From Citrifermentans bremense R1 (lineage in GTDB: Bacteria; Desulfobacterota; Desulfuromonadia; Geobacterales; Geobacteraceae), in contig NZ_AUGE01000027.1 in assembly GCF_000426865.1 (NCBI RefSeq), positions 1 through 51,928 of the forward strand: DNA of 51,928 nucleotides, read 5' to 3'. Positions 37,733 through 49,518 of this stretch are shown piece after piece (position 1 is the first letter of the stretch; the number at the start of each line of letters is the position of its first letter). The notes below the pieces were generated by a model that saw only the letters and a list, made by a program, of their open reading frames with translations, made no database searches and was not told where the DNA came from. The position numbers were made by a program, and so were the translations under genes.

Positions 37733-38573
37733 CGGTGACCATCTCCATGGCGTCCTCGATGGTGATCTCCAGCTCGGCCAGCATGATCTCCTTGATACCC
37801 ATCCCCTGGGCCTCGAAGGTCGCGGCGAGCATCAGGTTCGGCTCCGGCGGCGAGCCGAGCCCGAGTTTGCGGCAGGCGTGATCCACCAGGCGCACCAGGG
37901 TGAGGAGCACGTCGCTCGTGTCACTTTGCTCCTTGTGGTGGTCCCTGACGATGGTGCAGTAAATCTCCGGGAGGTTCCACTTCTGCATCAGTTGGTACCC
38001 GGTTTCGGCGTGCATCGCCGTCATGATCTCCTTGGTCAACTCCCGTGACACCCCTTTCTGCCCGCTGTCCGCGAGCATGATCCCCTCCAGCACCCTGAGA
38101 ATCAACAGGCAGCCGATGTCGTGCAGGAGCCCGGCGATGAACCCCTCTTGTGCCAGCTGCTTGTAGCCGCTTTTCTCGCACAGCCACCTGGTCCCGATGG
38201 CGCAGCCGAGGGCGTGCTTCCACAAAAGCTGGGAGTGGCTCTTCAACTCGGGGATGGTGAAGCTGTTGTAGCTGCTTTGCTGCGAGGCGAGCATGGCGAC
38301 GCTGGCTATCTCCCGCGCCCCCAGCCGTATTACCGCATCGGTGATGGTGGTGACCTTGGCGAGACCGCTGAAAAAGGCGGAGTTGGCGAGCCTCAGGATC
38401 TGGCTGGTGAGCGCCTGGTCCTTGATGATCAGCGCCACAACCTGGTCGATGCTGAAGTCCGTGGCCGCCAGGATCCCCTGCAGCTTGAGGGCGATGGGGT
38501 GGAACACCGGCAGGTTGAGCGATTCCGATTCGAGCTGTTCCTTTACTATCTCGACAAAGGGTCTGCTGTGCAT
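37716..38573 (-). CDS. HDOD domain protein
   Basis: A 285-residue HDOD-domain signalling protein. LPVFHPIALKLQGIL, VALIIKDQALTSQILRLANS and VIRLGAREIASVAMLAS define the family, and an AGLLHDIGCLLIL stretch keeps the HD pair of the parent HD-GYP fold. HDOD proteins act in cyclic-di-GMP and motility control in many proteobacteria. It begins right after the ATPase gene, whose stop is at 38575, so the two are cotranscribed. Confidence 0.88.
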   Translation of the reverse strand: MHSRPFVEIVKEQLESESLNLPVFHPIALKLQGILAATDFSIDQVVALIIKDQALTSQILRLANSAFFSGLAKVTTITDAVIRLGAREIASVAMLASQQSSYNSFTIPELKSHSQLLWKHALGCAIGTRWLCEKSGYKQLAQEGFIAGLLHDIGCLLILRVLEGIMLADSGQKGVSRELTKEIMTAMHAETGYQLMQKWNLPEIYCTIVRDHHKEQSDTSDVLLTLVRLVDHACRKLGLGSPPEPNLMLAATFEAQGMGIKEIMLAELEITIEDAMEMVTVTSAA

Positions 38574-38574
38574 G

Positions 38575-40491
38575 TCAATCCCCCAAAAGGCGCCTGATCT
38601 CCGAAATCGGGCGCGGTTTGCCGATCCTGGGGAGGAGCCGCACCGTGTCGTGCAGCGATACCAGCCCCGCGGCTGCCTTGCAAAGCCCCGATTCCAGGAG
38701 CGTAACCATTCCGGTGCTCTCCGTGGAGATCTTCCTGATCTCGTAGGAGGTCTTCTTGCTGAGGATGGCGTCCTTCACCAGTTCGTTCAGTATCAGCATC
38801 TCGAATACGCCGACCCTGCCGCGGTACCCGCTGTACCTGCACTTGGCGCAGCCCCGCCCGATCCTGAACTCGGCCCCCCGCAGGTCGGCGTTGCTGTAGC
38901 CTATCCTCCGGAGCTCGGTCGGGGTGGGAAGGTAGCTCTCGCTGCACTCCGGACAGATGCGGCGCAAAAGCCGCTGCGCCAGGACGCAAACCACGGTGGA
39001 GGCGATCAGGAACGCCTCGATGTTCATGTTCATCAGGCGCAGAAGCCCCCCGACGCTGTCCTCGGTGTGAAAGGTGGTGAGGACCTTGTGCCCGGTGAGC
39101 GCCGCCTGGATCGCGGTTTCGGCGGAGAAGCTGTCCCGGATTTCCCCCAGGACGATCACGTCGGGGTCCTGGCGCACGATGTGCCTGAGGGTTTCCTCGA
39201 AGGTCACCCCGATCTTCTGGTTGATGGAGCACTGGGCGATCCCCTCTATCACGTATTCAACCGGTTCCTCGGCTGTGACGATGGAGGTGTTGAGGTCGTT
39301 TAGGTGGTGCACGCAGCTGTACAGAGTGGAGGTCTTGCCGCTGCCGGTAGGGCCGGTGACGATCAGGACGCCGCTTGGCGTATCCAGCGCGTCGTCGATG
39401 AAGCGCTCCAGCATGCGCCCGGGCATGCCGATCTCCTTGAGATCGAGCAGTTCCGCTTTCATGCTTAGAAGGCGGAGCACGATCTTCTCGCCGTGGATGG
39501 TGATGTAGAAGGAGACCCTCATGTCCAGGGTGTTGCCGCTCTTCGCGCTTTCGTAGCAGATCCGGCCGTCCTGGTGCCTTCTCCTCTCGGCGATGTCCGC
39601 CTCGGCCATCACCTTGATCCTGCTGCTGATGGGAAGCGCCAGTTCCCTGGCGAAGTCCTTGTATAGGACCAGCATCCCGTCCCGCCTGAAGCGCACCCTG
39701 AGCGCGCTGCGCATCGGCTCGATATGGATGTCGCTCGCCCCCTCCTTCAGGGCCTCCTCGAAGATGGAATTAACGATGCCGGTCACCGTGTGCTCGTCGG
39801 TCGCCGTGCCGTCCCCCTGCACCATCCCCCGCTTCAAAAGGCTGAGCGCGTCGCGGATCGCCTTCATGGTGCAGATGGCGAAGGAGGTGGTGTTCTGGCC
39901 GAACAGCTTCTCCGCCGTCTTTTTCCCCTCCAGGTTCAGGGGGTCCGCGATCGCCACCAGGACCCTCCCCTCCTCCTCCTTGACGGGAACGAAGCTGTGC
40001 TGCGCAAGCCAGTGCTGGGGGACCCGGCCCAAAAGCGCCCGGTCGATGCTGGAGGCGTCCAGGTCGATGAAGGGAAACCCCAACTGGAAGGCGAGCACCT
40101 CCGCCAGGGTGTACTCCTCGATAAAGCGCTGTTCCACCAGGATCTCACCCAGCATCTTGCAGTTTTCCCCGTCCCGCTGTATCCCGAGGGCGGCCTGCAA
40201 CTCTCCCGGTTTCAGGTAGCCGAGTTCCACCAGCAGGGCTCCGAGCTTCACCGATACCATGTTGCTCCGGAGCGTCTCCCTGAGCTGCTCCCGGGTGAAG
40301 AAGCCGAGCTCCAGCAGCACCCCGACCAGGGTTCTCGGGGAGAGGAGTTTCGCCTTGACCCGCTGCGCGTAACTGAGCTGGGTGTCCGCGAGGTAACCCG
40401 ACTTCATCAGCAGGGCCGCGATCTCGAGACCGGAGTCATCCACCCCTTCCTTGCGATCCGCCTCTTTTTTATAGTTGCCGTGACTATCCAT
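38575..40491 (-). CDS. GspE/PilB-like secretion/pilus ATPase with MshEN-like repeats
   Basis: A 638-residue hexameric ATPase of the type II secretion / type IV pilus family. The N-terminus has four similar segments (about residues 22-46, 53-77, 81-105 and 112-137) with the [KR/M]LG-x-LLVELGYL-x(5)L pattern of MshEN domains that bind cyclic di-GMP. The core has the Asp box EGASDIHIEP, Walker A GPTGSGKTS at 380-388, the Walker B region DPDVIVLGEIRD and the His box TTFHTEDS. Zinc cysteines sit in ICPEC and GCAKC. No pilin or secretion gene is adjacent. HDOD follows in the operon. Confidence 0.9.
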   Translation of the reverse strand: MDSHGNYKKEADRKEGVDDSGLEIAALLMKSGYLADTQLSYAQRVKAKLLSPRTLVGVLLELGFFTREQLRETLRSNMVSVKLGALLVELGYLKPGELQAALGIQRDGENCKMLGEILVEQRFIEEYTLAEVLAFQLGFPFIDLDASSIDRALLGRVPQHWLAQHSFVPVKEEEGRVLVAIADPLNLEGKKTAEKLFGQNTTSFAICTMKAIRDALSLLKRGMVQGDGTATDEHTVTGIVNSIFEEALKEGASDIHIEPMRSALRVRFRRDGMLVLYKDFARELALPISSRIKVMAEADIAERRRHQDGRICYESAKSGNTLDMRVSFYITIHGEKIVLRLLSMKAELLDLKEIGMPGRMLERFIDDALDTPSGVLIVTGPTGSGKTSTLYSCVHHLNDLNTSIVTAEEPVEYVIEGIAQCSINQKIGVTFEETLRHIVRQDPDVIVLGEIRDSFSAETAIQAALTGHKVLTTFHTEDSVGGLLRLMNMNIEAFLIASTVVCVLAQRLLRRICPECSESYLPTPTELRRIGYSNADLRGAEFRIGRGCAKCRYSGYRGRVGVFEMLILNELVKDAILSKKTSYEIRKISTESTGMVTLLESGLCKAAAGLVSLHDTVRLLPRIGKPRPISEIRRLLGD

Positions 40492-40859
40492 ACACCATCT
40501 CCTGCGCCCGTGCTGATCGCCCTCTCTTTACATTGGTTCCGATCGCAGCCACTCTTCATTGACATGGGTCCCGATTCCTTGGTAGTATACCATGCCGATT
40601 GGAGTGGGCTAATTTAACTCCTCTGAAGAAGTCGCCGTTTGTTCGCTGAATTTTACCCAGGTATATTGAATAGTTATCCGACGGAAGGGCGGTGGCCGCC
40701 GCTGCAAAAAATGTGGCGCCTGCCGCCTTAGTTCCCTTGGCAAGACGATCGGCGCAGGGTTGGAGCGATTGGATCGCCATGTTCATTAGATTCAGGGCGC
40801 ACTCCGTTCCAAAAGGGGACAGGACAGCAGCCGGGGTGAATAGATAGAGAGGCCGTAGC
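40492..40859. other. Intergenic region upstream of the Smr gene
   Basis: No gene is seen in these 368 bases between divergent genes. A partial copy of the GGGGACAGG repeat lies at 40811-40825. A GGTATACCATGCC palindrome-like sequence near 40585-40595 is too short to interpret. Confidence 0.5.
40811..40825. repeat. Partial copy of the AAAAGGGGACAGG repeat
   Basis: AAAAGGGGACAGGAC matches one arm of the palindrome at 20031-20080 for its first 13 bases. No inverted partner is present, so it may be a half-element. Confidence 0.5.
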
Positions 40860-41564
40860 ATGAAGAAGAAAGAGAAGCCGAAACAAAAGCAGAAGGATTT
40901 CAGCGCCTCCCCATTTAAGGCGTTGAAGGGCGCCGCACTGGATTTGAGTGCTGAGGCCCGGCCCCAAGCGCGGGCGCCCCATAAGCCGCAGGGAAGCGCT
41001 CCGAACCTGAGCGACGAGCTCCTTTTCCTCGACGCCGTAGCCGATGTGCGCCCCCTGCGTGCCGCTGCGGTCACCCCGGCCAAGGCCAAGGCACATGGCG
41101 TCGCAAGGAAGGAGCGCGAAGAGGAAGAGCAGCGGGCGTTCCTGCAGGCCCTGGAGCAATTGAAGCTCGATGTCCGTTTTCAGGACGAGCTCGCGGAGCA
41201 GGAATCCCCAGACCGACCGGCCCCGGTGAATCGGCTGCGGCAGATAAGGCGCGGCGGGATCAGGATCGACCTGCAGCTCGACCTGCACGGCCTGACCCGG
41301 GACGAGGCCCTGGAGAACCTGGACCGCTTCGTCAAGGGTGCCTATAACCGAGGGCAGAAAGGTGTGCTGGTGATCACCGGCAAGGGGAACAATTCCGCTG
41401 GCGAACCTGTTCTCAAGTCCGCAGTCGCCGGCTGGCTCAGGGAGAAGGGGAAGGGGAAGGGGATGGTTTCCGAATTCATCCAGGCCCCCAACGACATGGG
41501 GGGGAGCGGCGCGGTAGTGGTCTTTCTCAAGGAAAAGAAGGCGCCGGAACCGGAAGAAAGGTAG
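40860..41564 (+). CDS. Smr-domain protein
   Basis: A 234-residue protein with a lysine-rich, low-complexity N-terminus (about 1-110) and a C-terminal Smr domain. The domain has QLDLHGLTRDEALENLDRF near residue 140 and VITGKGNNSAGEPVLKSAV with the conserved GKG. Smr domains bind or nick branched DNA or RNA, as in the MutS2 tail and E. coli SmrB (a ribosome-collision endonuclease). It starts at an ATG 7 nt after GAGAGG. The ROK kinase follows after 31 nt. Confidence 0.9.
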   Translation: MKKKEKPKQKQKDFSASPFKALKGAALDLSAEARPQARAPHKPQGSAPNLSDELLFLDAVADVRPLRAAAVTPAKAKAHGVARKEREEEEQRAFLQALEQLKLDVRFQDELAEQESPDRPAPVNRLRQIRRGGIRIDLQLDLHGLTRDEALENLDRFVKGAYNRGQKGVLVITGKGNNSAGEPVLKSAVAGWLREKGKGKGMVSEFIQAPNDMGGSGAVVVFLKEKKAPEPEER

Positions 41565-41595
41565 CGCCCTCTTTCCCGCAGCAACAGGAGCAGCG

Positions 41596-42510
41596 ATGCC
41601 GGCATCGGAGCCGTACCGCATAGGAGTGGATCTGGGCGGGACCAAGACGGAGGTCGTGGTGCTCGATCCGCAGGACGGGGTTGTCTTCAGGGAAAGGAGG
41701 AAGACCCCGCTGGTTGAGGGATACCATGCCGTGCTGAACTGCGTGGCCGACCTGGTGCGGGATGGCGCCTGCCGGGTGCCGGCGGCTAATAGCTGCACGG
41801 TCGGCATCGGCATCCCGGGCTCCGTCGATGCCGTCAGCGGAATGGTGCGCAACGCCAACTCGGTCTGCCTCATAGGGCGCCCGCTGCAGGCCGATCTGGA
41901 GCGGCTTTTGGGGAGGAGGATCGGGGTGAGAAACGACGCCGACTGCTTCGCCCTGGCCGAATGCCGCAAGGGGGCGGGAGCGGGTTACGGCCTTGTCTTC
42001 GGCGTCATCATGGGAACCGGTTGCGGCGGGGGGATCTGCGTCGACGGCGTGGTGCGCGAGGGACCGCACCGGATCTGCGGGGAGTGGGGGCATTTCTCTC
42101 TCGACCCTTCCGGCCCCCCTTGTTACTGCGGCAACCGGGGGTGCATCGAGACCAAGATCAGCGGCTCCGGGGTAGAGGCCGCATTTGCCGCGCGCTACGG
42201 CGAGAGCCTCAGCATGAAGGAGATAGTGACGGGGGCAAGGCTCGGAGATCCGCGCTGCGCGACTGCCTTCAACGCCTTCCTGGACGACTTCGGGCGCAGC
42301 CTGGGCGGCGTCATCTCCATTCTTGACCCCGATGCGGTGGTACTGGGCGGGGGACTTTCCAACATCGACGAACTTTACCTCGCAGGCGTCGAGCGGGTGA
42401 GGCACTACGCCTTCCACAACGACCTGCGCACCCCGATCCTGAAGCACATGCTGGGGGATTCGGCCGGGGTTTTCGGCGCGGCCTGGATCGGCACCGGTTC
42501 GGCTCCCTGA
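41596..42510 (+). CDS. ROK family sugar kinase
   Basis: A 304-residue ROK kinase. The phosphate-binding DLGGTKTEVVVL is near residue 12. The catalytic Asp is in RNDADCFALAE. The zinc motif is CYCGNRGCIE preceded by GEWGHFSL. VVLGGGLSN binds the nucleotide. Members phosphorylate glucose, fructose, N-acetylglucosamine or N-acetylmannosamine; the sequence does not name the substrate here. It probably shares a transcript with the Smr gene. Confidence 0.92.
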   Translation: MPASEPYRIGVDLGGTKTEVVVLDPQDGVVFRERRKTPLVEGYHAVLNCVADLVRDGACRVPAANSCTVGIGIPGSVDAVSGMVRNANSVCLIGRPLQADLERLLGRRIGVRNDADCFALAECRKGAGAGYGLVFGVIMGTGCGGGICVDGVVREGPHRICGEWGHFSLDPSGPPCYCGNRGCIETKISGSGVEAAFAARYGESLSMKEIVTGARLGDPRCATAFNAFLDDFGRSLGGVISILDPDAVVLGGGLSNIDELYLAGVERVRHYAFHNDLRTPILKHMLGDSAGVFGAAWIGTGSAP

Positions 42511-42654
42511 GCGACGGCTGCTGTCTCATTGGTTTGAATTTATAATTGCTGCTATAGTTTGTCTTCGTGCCGGCCCCCGGCAGCCGGAAACAGCGCAGCC
42601 CGCTCCCGACAGCCGGGCCCACCAAGCCACCAGCTCTCACACAGGCGGTGCCCC

Positions 42655-43074
42655 ATGGAAACGCAACCAGGCAAAAGGGTCAACATCAGGTACAAATGCA
42701 AACTGGATGACGGCAGGGTCTACCTCGTCGGCGAGCGGAACACCCTGGAGTTCCTGGTCGGCTCCGGGCGCGTTCCGCAGTCGCTCGAGGCGGGGCTTTT
42801 AGGAATGCAGCAGGGGGACCATCGCGTGGTACGCGTCCCGGCCGCGGAGGCGGAGCTCTTCCCCTTCCCCAAGGGATCGCATTTTGCCTTCAGCACCGGA
42901 GGGGCACCGGGAATCGCCTACGATTTCGGCCCCGGGGCGGGAGGGGACGTATCCCACTCCATCCCTGGGAACCGGGACTACCGGGAGCCGCTTCCCGCAG
43001 GCGCCGACATCCTGTTCGAGGTGGAGATGCTTTCGGTCAAGGACGAAGTCACAGCTTCTCCCGGACACTCCTGA
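42655..43074 (+). CDS. FKBP-type peptidyl-prolyl isomerase (SlyD-like)
   Basis: A 139-residue FKBP-fold protein that would speed proline isomerisation. GKRVNIRYKCKLDDGRVYL, LEFLVGSGRVPQSLEAGLLGM and the closing ILFEVEMLSV are family features. FPKGSHFAF takes the place of the SlyD insert-in-flap, and the usual metal-binding tail is absent. The start at 42655 is preferred over an extension to 42559, which reads low-complexity DNA. It overlaps the thiamine-binding-like gene by 26 nt, tail to tail. Confidence 0.8.
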   Translation: METQPGKRVNIRYKCKLDDGRVYLVGERNTLEFLVGSGRVPQSLEAGLLGMQQGDHRVVRVPAAEAELFPFPKGSHFAFSTGGAPGIAYDFGPGAGGDVSHSIPGNRDYREPLPAGADILFEVEMLSVKDEVTASPGHS

Positions 43075-43345
43075 TCTTGTCCTCCATGCTCTGGTTCCGG
43101 TCGGTCCGGGTCCCGAGCTTGATGGTGGTGGTGATGCGGGGAGCCCCCATGCCGTGCACCACCTCGTGACACCGCTTGATAGCCGCGAACACCTCGTCCC
43201 ATTCCCCCTCGATGTTGGTCCCGTAGCTATGCAAAGCGATCTTCAGCCCCGCCTCGGTAAGTACCTTCTCGCATGCGGCGATGTAACTCGATACAGAGAC
43301 GCCGACACCAAGAGGAACGACGCAAAGATCTACCAGAACTTTCAT
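43049..43345 (-). CDS. MTH1187-type thiamine-binding-like protein
   Basis: A 98-residue protein of the MTH1187/YkoF (DUF77) family. MKVLVDLCVVPLGVGVSVSSY and ALHSYGTNIEGEWDEVFAAIKRCHEVVH are typical. Family members form tetramers and some bind thiamine or its pyrimidine. The start at 43345 follows AGGAGAAAAAGAG. It stands alone on the minus strand; no thiamine biosynthesis or riboswitch is nearby. Confidence 0.88.
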   Translation of the reverse strand: MKVLVDLCVVPLGVGVSVSSYIAACEKVLTEAGLKIALHSYGTNIEGEWDEVFAAIKRCHEVVHGMGAPRITTTIKLGTRTDRNQSMEDKIRSVREKL

Positions 43346-43560
43346 CTCTTTTTCTCCTGTCACGACATATTTAGGATGACAACTCCGCGGCAATCATAGA
43401 CCAAAGGCAGTATCAAATAAAGTTAAAGCTGTTACTGTCGCGATCCAGACAGTAACCCTTTATCATCCTGCCTTATTGCGCCCGCCCTGGTTGACATACC
43501 CTGCGCGGTACCTAAACTAAACCCTGTCGACGACGGAGTTTTATGTGAGTCGGGGGGGGG

Positions 43561-44493
43561 ATGAGCACTTCCAACAGCAAAAAAGCGATGGTCCTAGTGA
43601 CAGGGGCTACCGGGTTCATCGGCAGGAGGTTGGTAGCCGCCCTAGCCGAAGAGGGGATACCGGTGCGCTGCCTGGTGCGCAACGTCCAGTCGCCGGTTCC
43701 CGCCTGCGGGGAGGTGGTCCAGGGGGACCTGCTGCAGAGAGAGACCCTGGACCGGGCGCTGGAGGGGATCGAGACCGCCTACTATCTGGTGCACGCGATG
43801 TCCGGGGATCGCGCGGGCTTCGAACGCCGAGACCGGGAAGCTGCCGAGAATTTCGCCGCCGCCGCCGCGAGGCAGGGGCTCAGGCGGGTCATCTACCTGG
43901 GCGGGCTGGGCGATGAGAAGGACGACCTTTCCGAGCACCTGGCCAGCCGGCTGGAGGTCGCGCGGATCCTGCAGGGGGGTCCCTTCAAGACCACCTACCT
44001 GCGCGCCGCCGTCATCATCGGCGCCGGCGGGGCCTCCTTCGAGATGATACGTGCCCTGGTGGAGAGACTCCCGGTCATGATCACCCCGCGCTGGGTCTCC
44101 ACCTGCTGCCAGTTCATAGCGGTCGGGGACGTAATCGCTTACCTGGTGGGGTGCCTGCTGCACGAGCAGACCGCGGGTAAGACCTACGACATCGGCGGGC
44201 CGGAAATCCTCTCCTACCGGGAGATGATGGAGCGCTTCGCCGAGATAGAGAAGAAGTTCATCAAGATCCTGCCGGTTCCCTTTCTTACCCCGAAGCTCTC
44301 TTCCTACTGGCTCTGGCTGGTCACGCCGATAAAACCCTCCATCTCGGCCCCTCTCATCGAAGGGCTTGGCGTCGAGGTCGTCTGCCACGACGACAAGATT
44401 CGAGAAATTATTCCCTTGAAGCTGACGGGTTACGACGACGCGGTGAGAATTGCACTCGAGGAGGAGAGCGCTCCACCCAAAGAGCCGTCCTGA
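43561..44493 (+). CDS. NAD(P)-binding NmrA/YbjT-like protein
   Basis: A 310-residue atypical short-chain dehydrogenase. The Rossmann motif VLVTGATGFIGRRLVAAL is at residues 11-28, and GDLLQRETLDRALEGIETAYYLVHAM follows. GLRRVIYLGGLG and TYDIGGPEILSYREMM are conserved. The usual Tyr-x3-Lys is absent, as in NmrA-type and complex I NDUFA9-like proteins, so it may sense the nucleotide or act on quinone. A run of nine G lies directly before the ATG. Confidence 0.86.
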   Translation: MSTSNSKKAMVLVTGATGFIGRRLVAALAEEGIPVRCLVRNVQSPVPACGEVVQGDLLQRETLDRALEGIETAYYLVHAMSGDRAGFERRDREAAENFAAAAARQGLRRVIYLGGLGDEKDDLSEHLASRLEVARILQGGPFKTTYLRAAVIIGAGGASFEMIRALVERLPVMITPRWVSTCCQFIAVGDVIAYLVGCLLHEQTAGKTYDIGGPEILSYREMMERFAEIEKKFIKILPVPFLTPKLSSYWLWLVTPIKPSISAPLIEGLGVEVVCHDDKIREIIPLKLTGYDDAVRIALEEESAPPKEPS

Positions 44494-44660
44494 AAATCGC
44501 CACGCCCCCCCTGCATTGCCCCTGCATAAATCAAAGATCAAAAGCTCAAGATTAATTAACTGCGTCCGAAGAGACTACTGTTGCCGGAGCTTTGGTTTCC
44601 GGCGGATCAAGGTATTGTGACCCCCGCGGTGCGCAACCGGCGAGGTGGCGAGGGAGCAGC

Positions 44661-45059
44661 ATGAACTGTCTTATCGTCGAGGATAACGAGTTCTCCCGCG
44701 AAGCCCTGAGGCTTTTCCTGGCGCCTCACGCCGAGATAGAACTGGCGGCGGACGGGCAGGAGGGAGTGGAACTTTTCCAAAATGCCCTTGCCCGCGGCAA
44801 CCGGTTCGATTTGGTGCTGCTTGACGTGGTCATGCCCAAGCTGGACGGCCAGCAGGCCTTGAAGTTGATGCGCCAGGCGGAAAAGGATTATGCGGTAACG
44901 GAAAAGCAGAAGGCCGTCATCATCATGACCACGGCGCTCACCTCGGCAGAGCAGATGCAGCAGGCCCTGTGGGATGGCGACTGCACCGACTACCTGGTAA
45001 AGCCTATAGTGCGTGCCGACCTGCTGGCGCTATTGCGCAGGTACCGTTTGCTGGTTTGA
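44661..45059 (+). CDS. CheY-like single-domain response regulator
   Basis: A 132-residue receiver domain. The acidic pocket is IVEDNE, the phospho-acceptor Asp is in LVLLDVVMPKLDG (near residue 54), Thr is in MTTAL and Lys in YLVKPI. There is no output domain. The start at 44661 follows GAGGGAG and is preferred to 44592. The PilZ gene follows within 36 nt, so this regulator may deliver phosphorelay input to the same pathway. Confidence 0.92.
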   Translation: MNCLIVEDNEFSREALRLFLAPHAEIELAADGQEGVELFQNALARGNRFDLVLLDVVMPKLDGQQALKLMRQAEKDYAVTEKQKAVIIMTTALTSAEQMQQALWDGDCTDYLVKPIVRADLLALLRRYRLLV

Positions 45060-45094
45060 TAACCGCGCGCCTCGCGCGTGGCAAGGACATGGGC

Positions 45095-45811
45095 ATGGAA
45101 CCTTATTACTACCGGGAAAACATCAGGAAAACGCTCGAGGAAGACAGTGCCGAGATAGCCGCGGGGTTCATCGACATCATCAAGGGAAACCTCCGGGTTC
45201 AGCTCAAGCTGGTGAACTATTTCAAAGGGCTCCCGATCAGCTATCCAGCCACCCCCGTCGAGATGGCCGGTTGTGTCCTGGAACTGGACGTCCATCCCCA
45301 GCAGGCGGTGGCGTTGGAGCAAACCGGTTCCACTTTCATAAAGTGCAGCTACTTCGACCGCCCCATGCTGGCCGACGTCAAGGACGCCGACGTGCGCAGG
45401 ATGATGGCGTCGCTTTCCAATTTTCGGTTCGTAGAGATCCTGGCGGAACAGCGCGTGTCTTTGAGGCTTAAATTGGAGCCGCCATGCGACGCCCAGATCG
45501 TCGGCGATGGCGGCCCCGTCGACGGAAAGGTGCTCGACATCTCCCTGGGTGGCGTTTCCATCAGGACCTCATGTCCCTCAAACCTGCGCGAAAGCGACGA
45601 GGTAAAACTGAAGCTCATGGTGCCGAACCTGCTGCAAAGCGGAGGGACCTCGTTAGAGGTAAGGTCAACCGTGGTTGCGGTCGGCAGCGAAGAGGAGGGG
45701 GAGGTGTGCCGGTTTGCCATCGAATTGGACCCGCATGTGGAGGGGGTCATCTCGCGCTTCATCTTTCAGCGGCAAGTGGACCTGATCCGGGAACTGAAGG
45801 AGCAGAGCTGA
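45095..45811 (+). CDS. PilZ-domain cyclic-di-GMP receptor (YcgR-like)
   Basis: A 238-residue protein. The N-terminal YcgR-like domain covers about 1-120, then EQRVSLRLKL gives the RxxxR motif near residue 122 and KVLDISLGGVSI gives DxSxxG. The PilZ domain runs to the end. These are the cyclic-di-GMP ligands, so binding is likely. A start at 45089 is also possible; 45095 has better spacing to AAGG. It lies in one run with the CheY gene and the damaged kinase gene. Confidence 0.88.
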   Translation: MEPYYYRENIRKTLEEDSAEIAAGFIDIIKGNLRVQLKLVNYFKGLPISYPATPVEMAGCVLELDVHPQQAVALEQTGSTFIKCSYFDRPMLADVKDADVRRMMASLSNFRFVEILAEQRVSLRLKLEPPCDAQIVGDGGPVDGKVLDISLGGVSIRTSCPSNLRESDEVKLKLMVPNLLQSGGTSLEVRSTVVAVGSEEEGEVCRFAIELDPHVEGVISRFIFQRQVDLIRELKEQS

Positions 45812-45853
45812 AGCCGCGGCGGCAAGCGAGCCTTGGTGCCAAAGGAGTAGACC

Positions 45854-46558
45854 GTGCCCGACAATCTCTTTATCCCGTCCGTCGATTTGAGGATCGGCTC
45901 GCTCGAGGAGTACAACCGCAGGCAGAAGGAGAAGGCCTCCATGCGGCAGGCGAAGGCGAAGCCGCGTCCCTGTATCACCATCTCGCGTGAATACGGTTGC
46001 ACCGGGTACCCCACGGCGGAACTGCTCCGGGAGCGGCTGATGCAAAGGACCGGGGATGAGTGGGTACTGATAGACAAGGCCGTGCTTGAAGAGGTGGCAA
46101 AGCGCCATAACCTTTCGGAGGAGATCCTGCAGACGCTGGGGGCCGAGAACCGCATCCTGGACGAGATACTGGCCACCTTCTCGCCGCGCTGGAAAAGCAG
46201 CTACGACTACTTCCTGCCGCTATCCCGGCATGTGGTCGCCTTGGCCTAGCAGGGTAACGTCATCATCCTGGAGCTTGGAGGCGCCATCATCACCAGGCAC
46301 ATCGAGAATTCCTACCACTTCAGGCTCTTCGGGTCAGCCTCCTTCAAAACGGCGACCCTCGCTAGCCGGCTCGGGCTGGAAAGCGAGCCGGCGGAAAAGC
46401 TGATGCACAAGCAGCAGAAAGCCCGCGACCACTTCACCCGTGATTTCCTGAACCAGGACGACCACGATCCCGGCCTTTACGACCTCCTTTTCAACAACGA
46501 CCGCTGCCCCGCCGACCGCATAGCAAACGCCATAGCCGACTTCGTGTTGGCGAGGTAG
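45854..46558 (+). pseudogene. Cytidylate-kinase-like gene with in-frame amber codon
   Basis: A single frame from GTG 45854 (after AAAGGAG) to TAG 46556-46558 is broken by TAG at 46247-46249, codon 132. The first part has CITISREYGCTGYPTAELL and IDKAVLEEVAKRHNLSE, typical of the cytidylate kinase-like family AAA-P-loop-like proteins. After the stop the frame continues with QGNVIILELGGAIITRHI and HFRLFGSASFKTATLA, still family-like. So one nucleotide change would restore a full gene of about 234 codons. Either a recent null mutation or a sequencing error. Expression may give a 131-residue fragment. Confidence 0.85.
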
Positions 46559-46591
46559 GCCTGCGCCGGGCGGTGTGGGGGGAGGGTGCTG

Positions 46592-47230
<639 letters not shown>

Positions 47231-47245
47231 TGCACAGAAACTGCA

Positions 47246-49189
<1,944 letters not shown>

Positions 49190-49518
49190 ATTCGCTGCTC
49201 TCCTAGGAAACGGCGTACGCTATGGTCGCAAAAAAAAATGGGTACTGCAGGAGTTACTTAGCTGGGCGACATTATAAGCAAATTGCCATGGCCGCCATAG
49301 GCAATTATGAATAGATGCTGCTAATGAACCGGCCCGGGTCGAAGCCATGCCGGGTAAGGATGCTGCGGGCTTCACGGCTCAGGTAGCTATCGGCGGGAAT
49401 TGCGCGGGCCTTGGGCGAGAAAAAGCCCCTCGCCCTGGCGGGCGGGAGGCTTGTGGAACGGCGGGGGGTAAGGTGGGAAGGCCCCGGCGAACAGTCGACT
49501 TGCCGGAGGCGTTGGCGT
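49190..49518. other. Intergenic region, no feature found
   Basis: This 329-base gap between two minus-strand genes contains an A9 run (49231-49239) and GC-rich sequence without coding potential that I trust. I see no promoter, terminator or repeat that I can support. Confidence 0.5.

Noticed and set aside
46247-46249. TAG read as pyrrolysine
   Set aside because: No pyl genes or insertion context are visible, and Geobacter-like organisms are not known to use pyrrolysine. A plain nonsense change is simpler.
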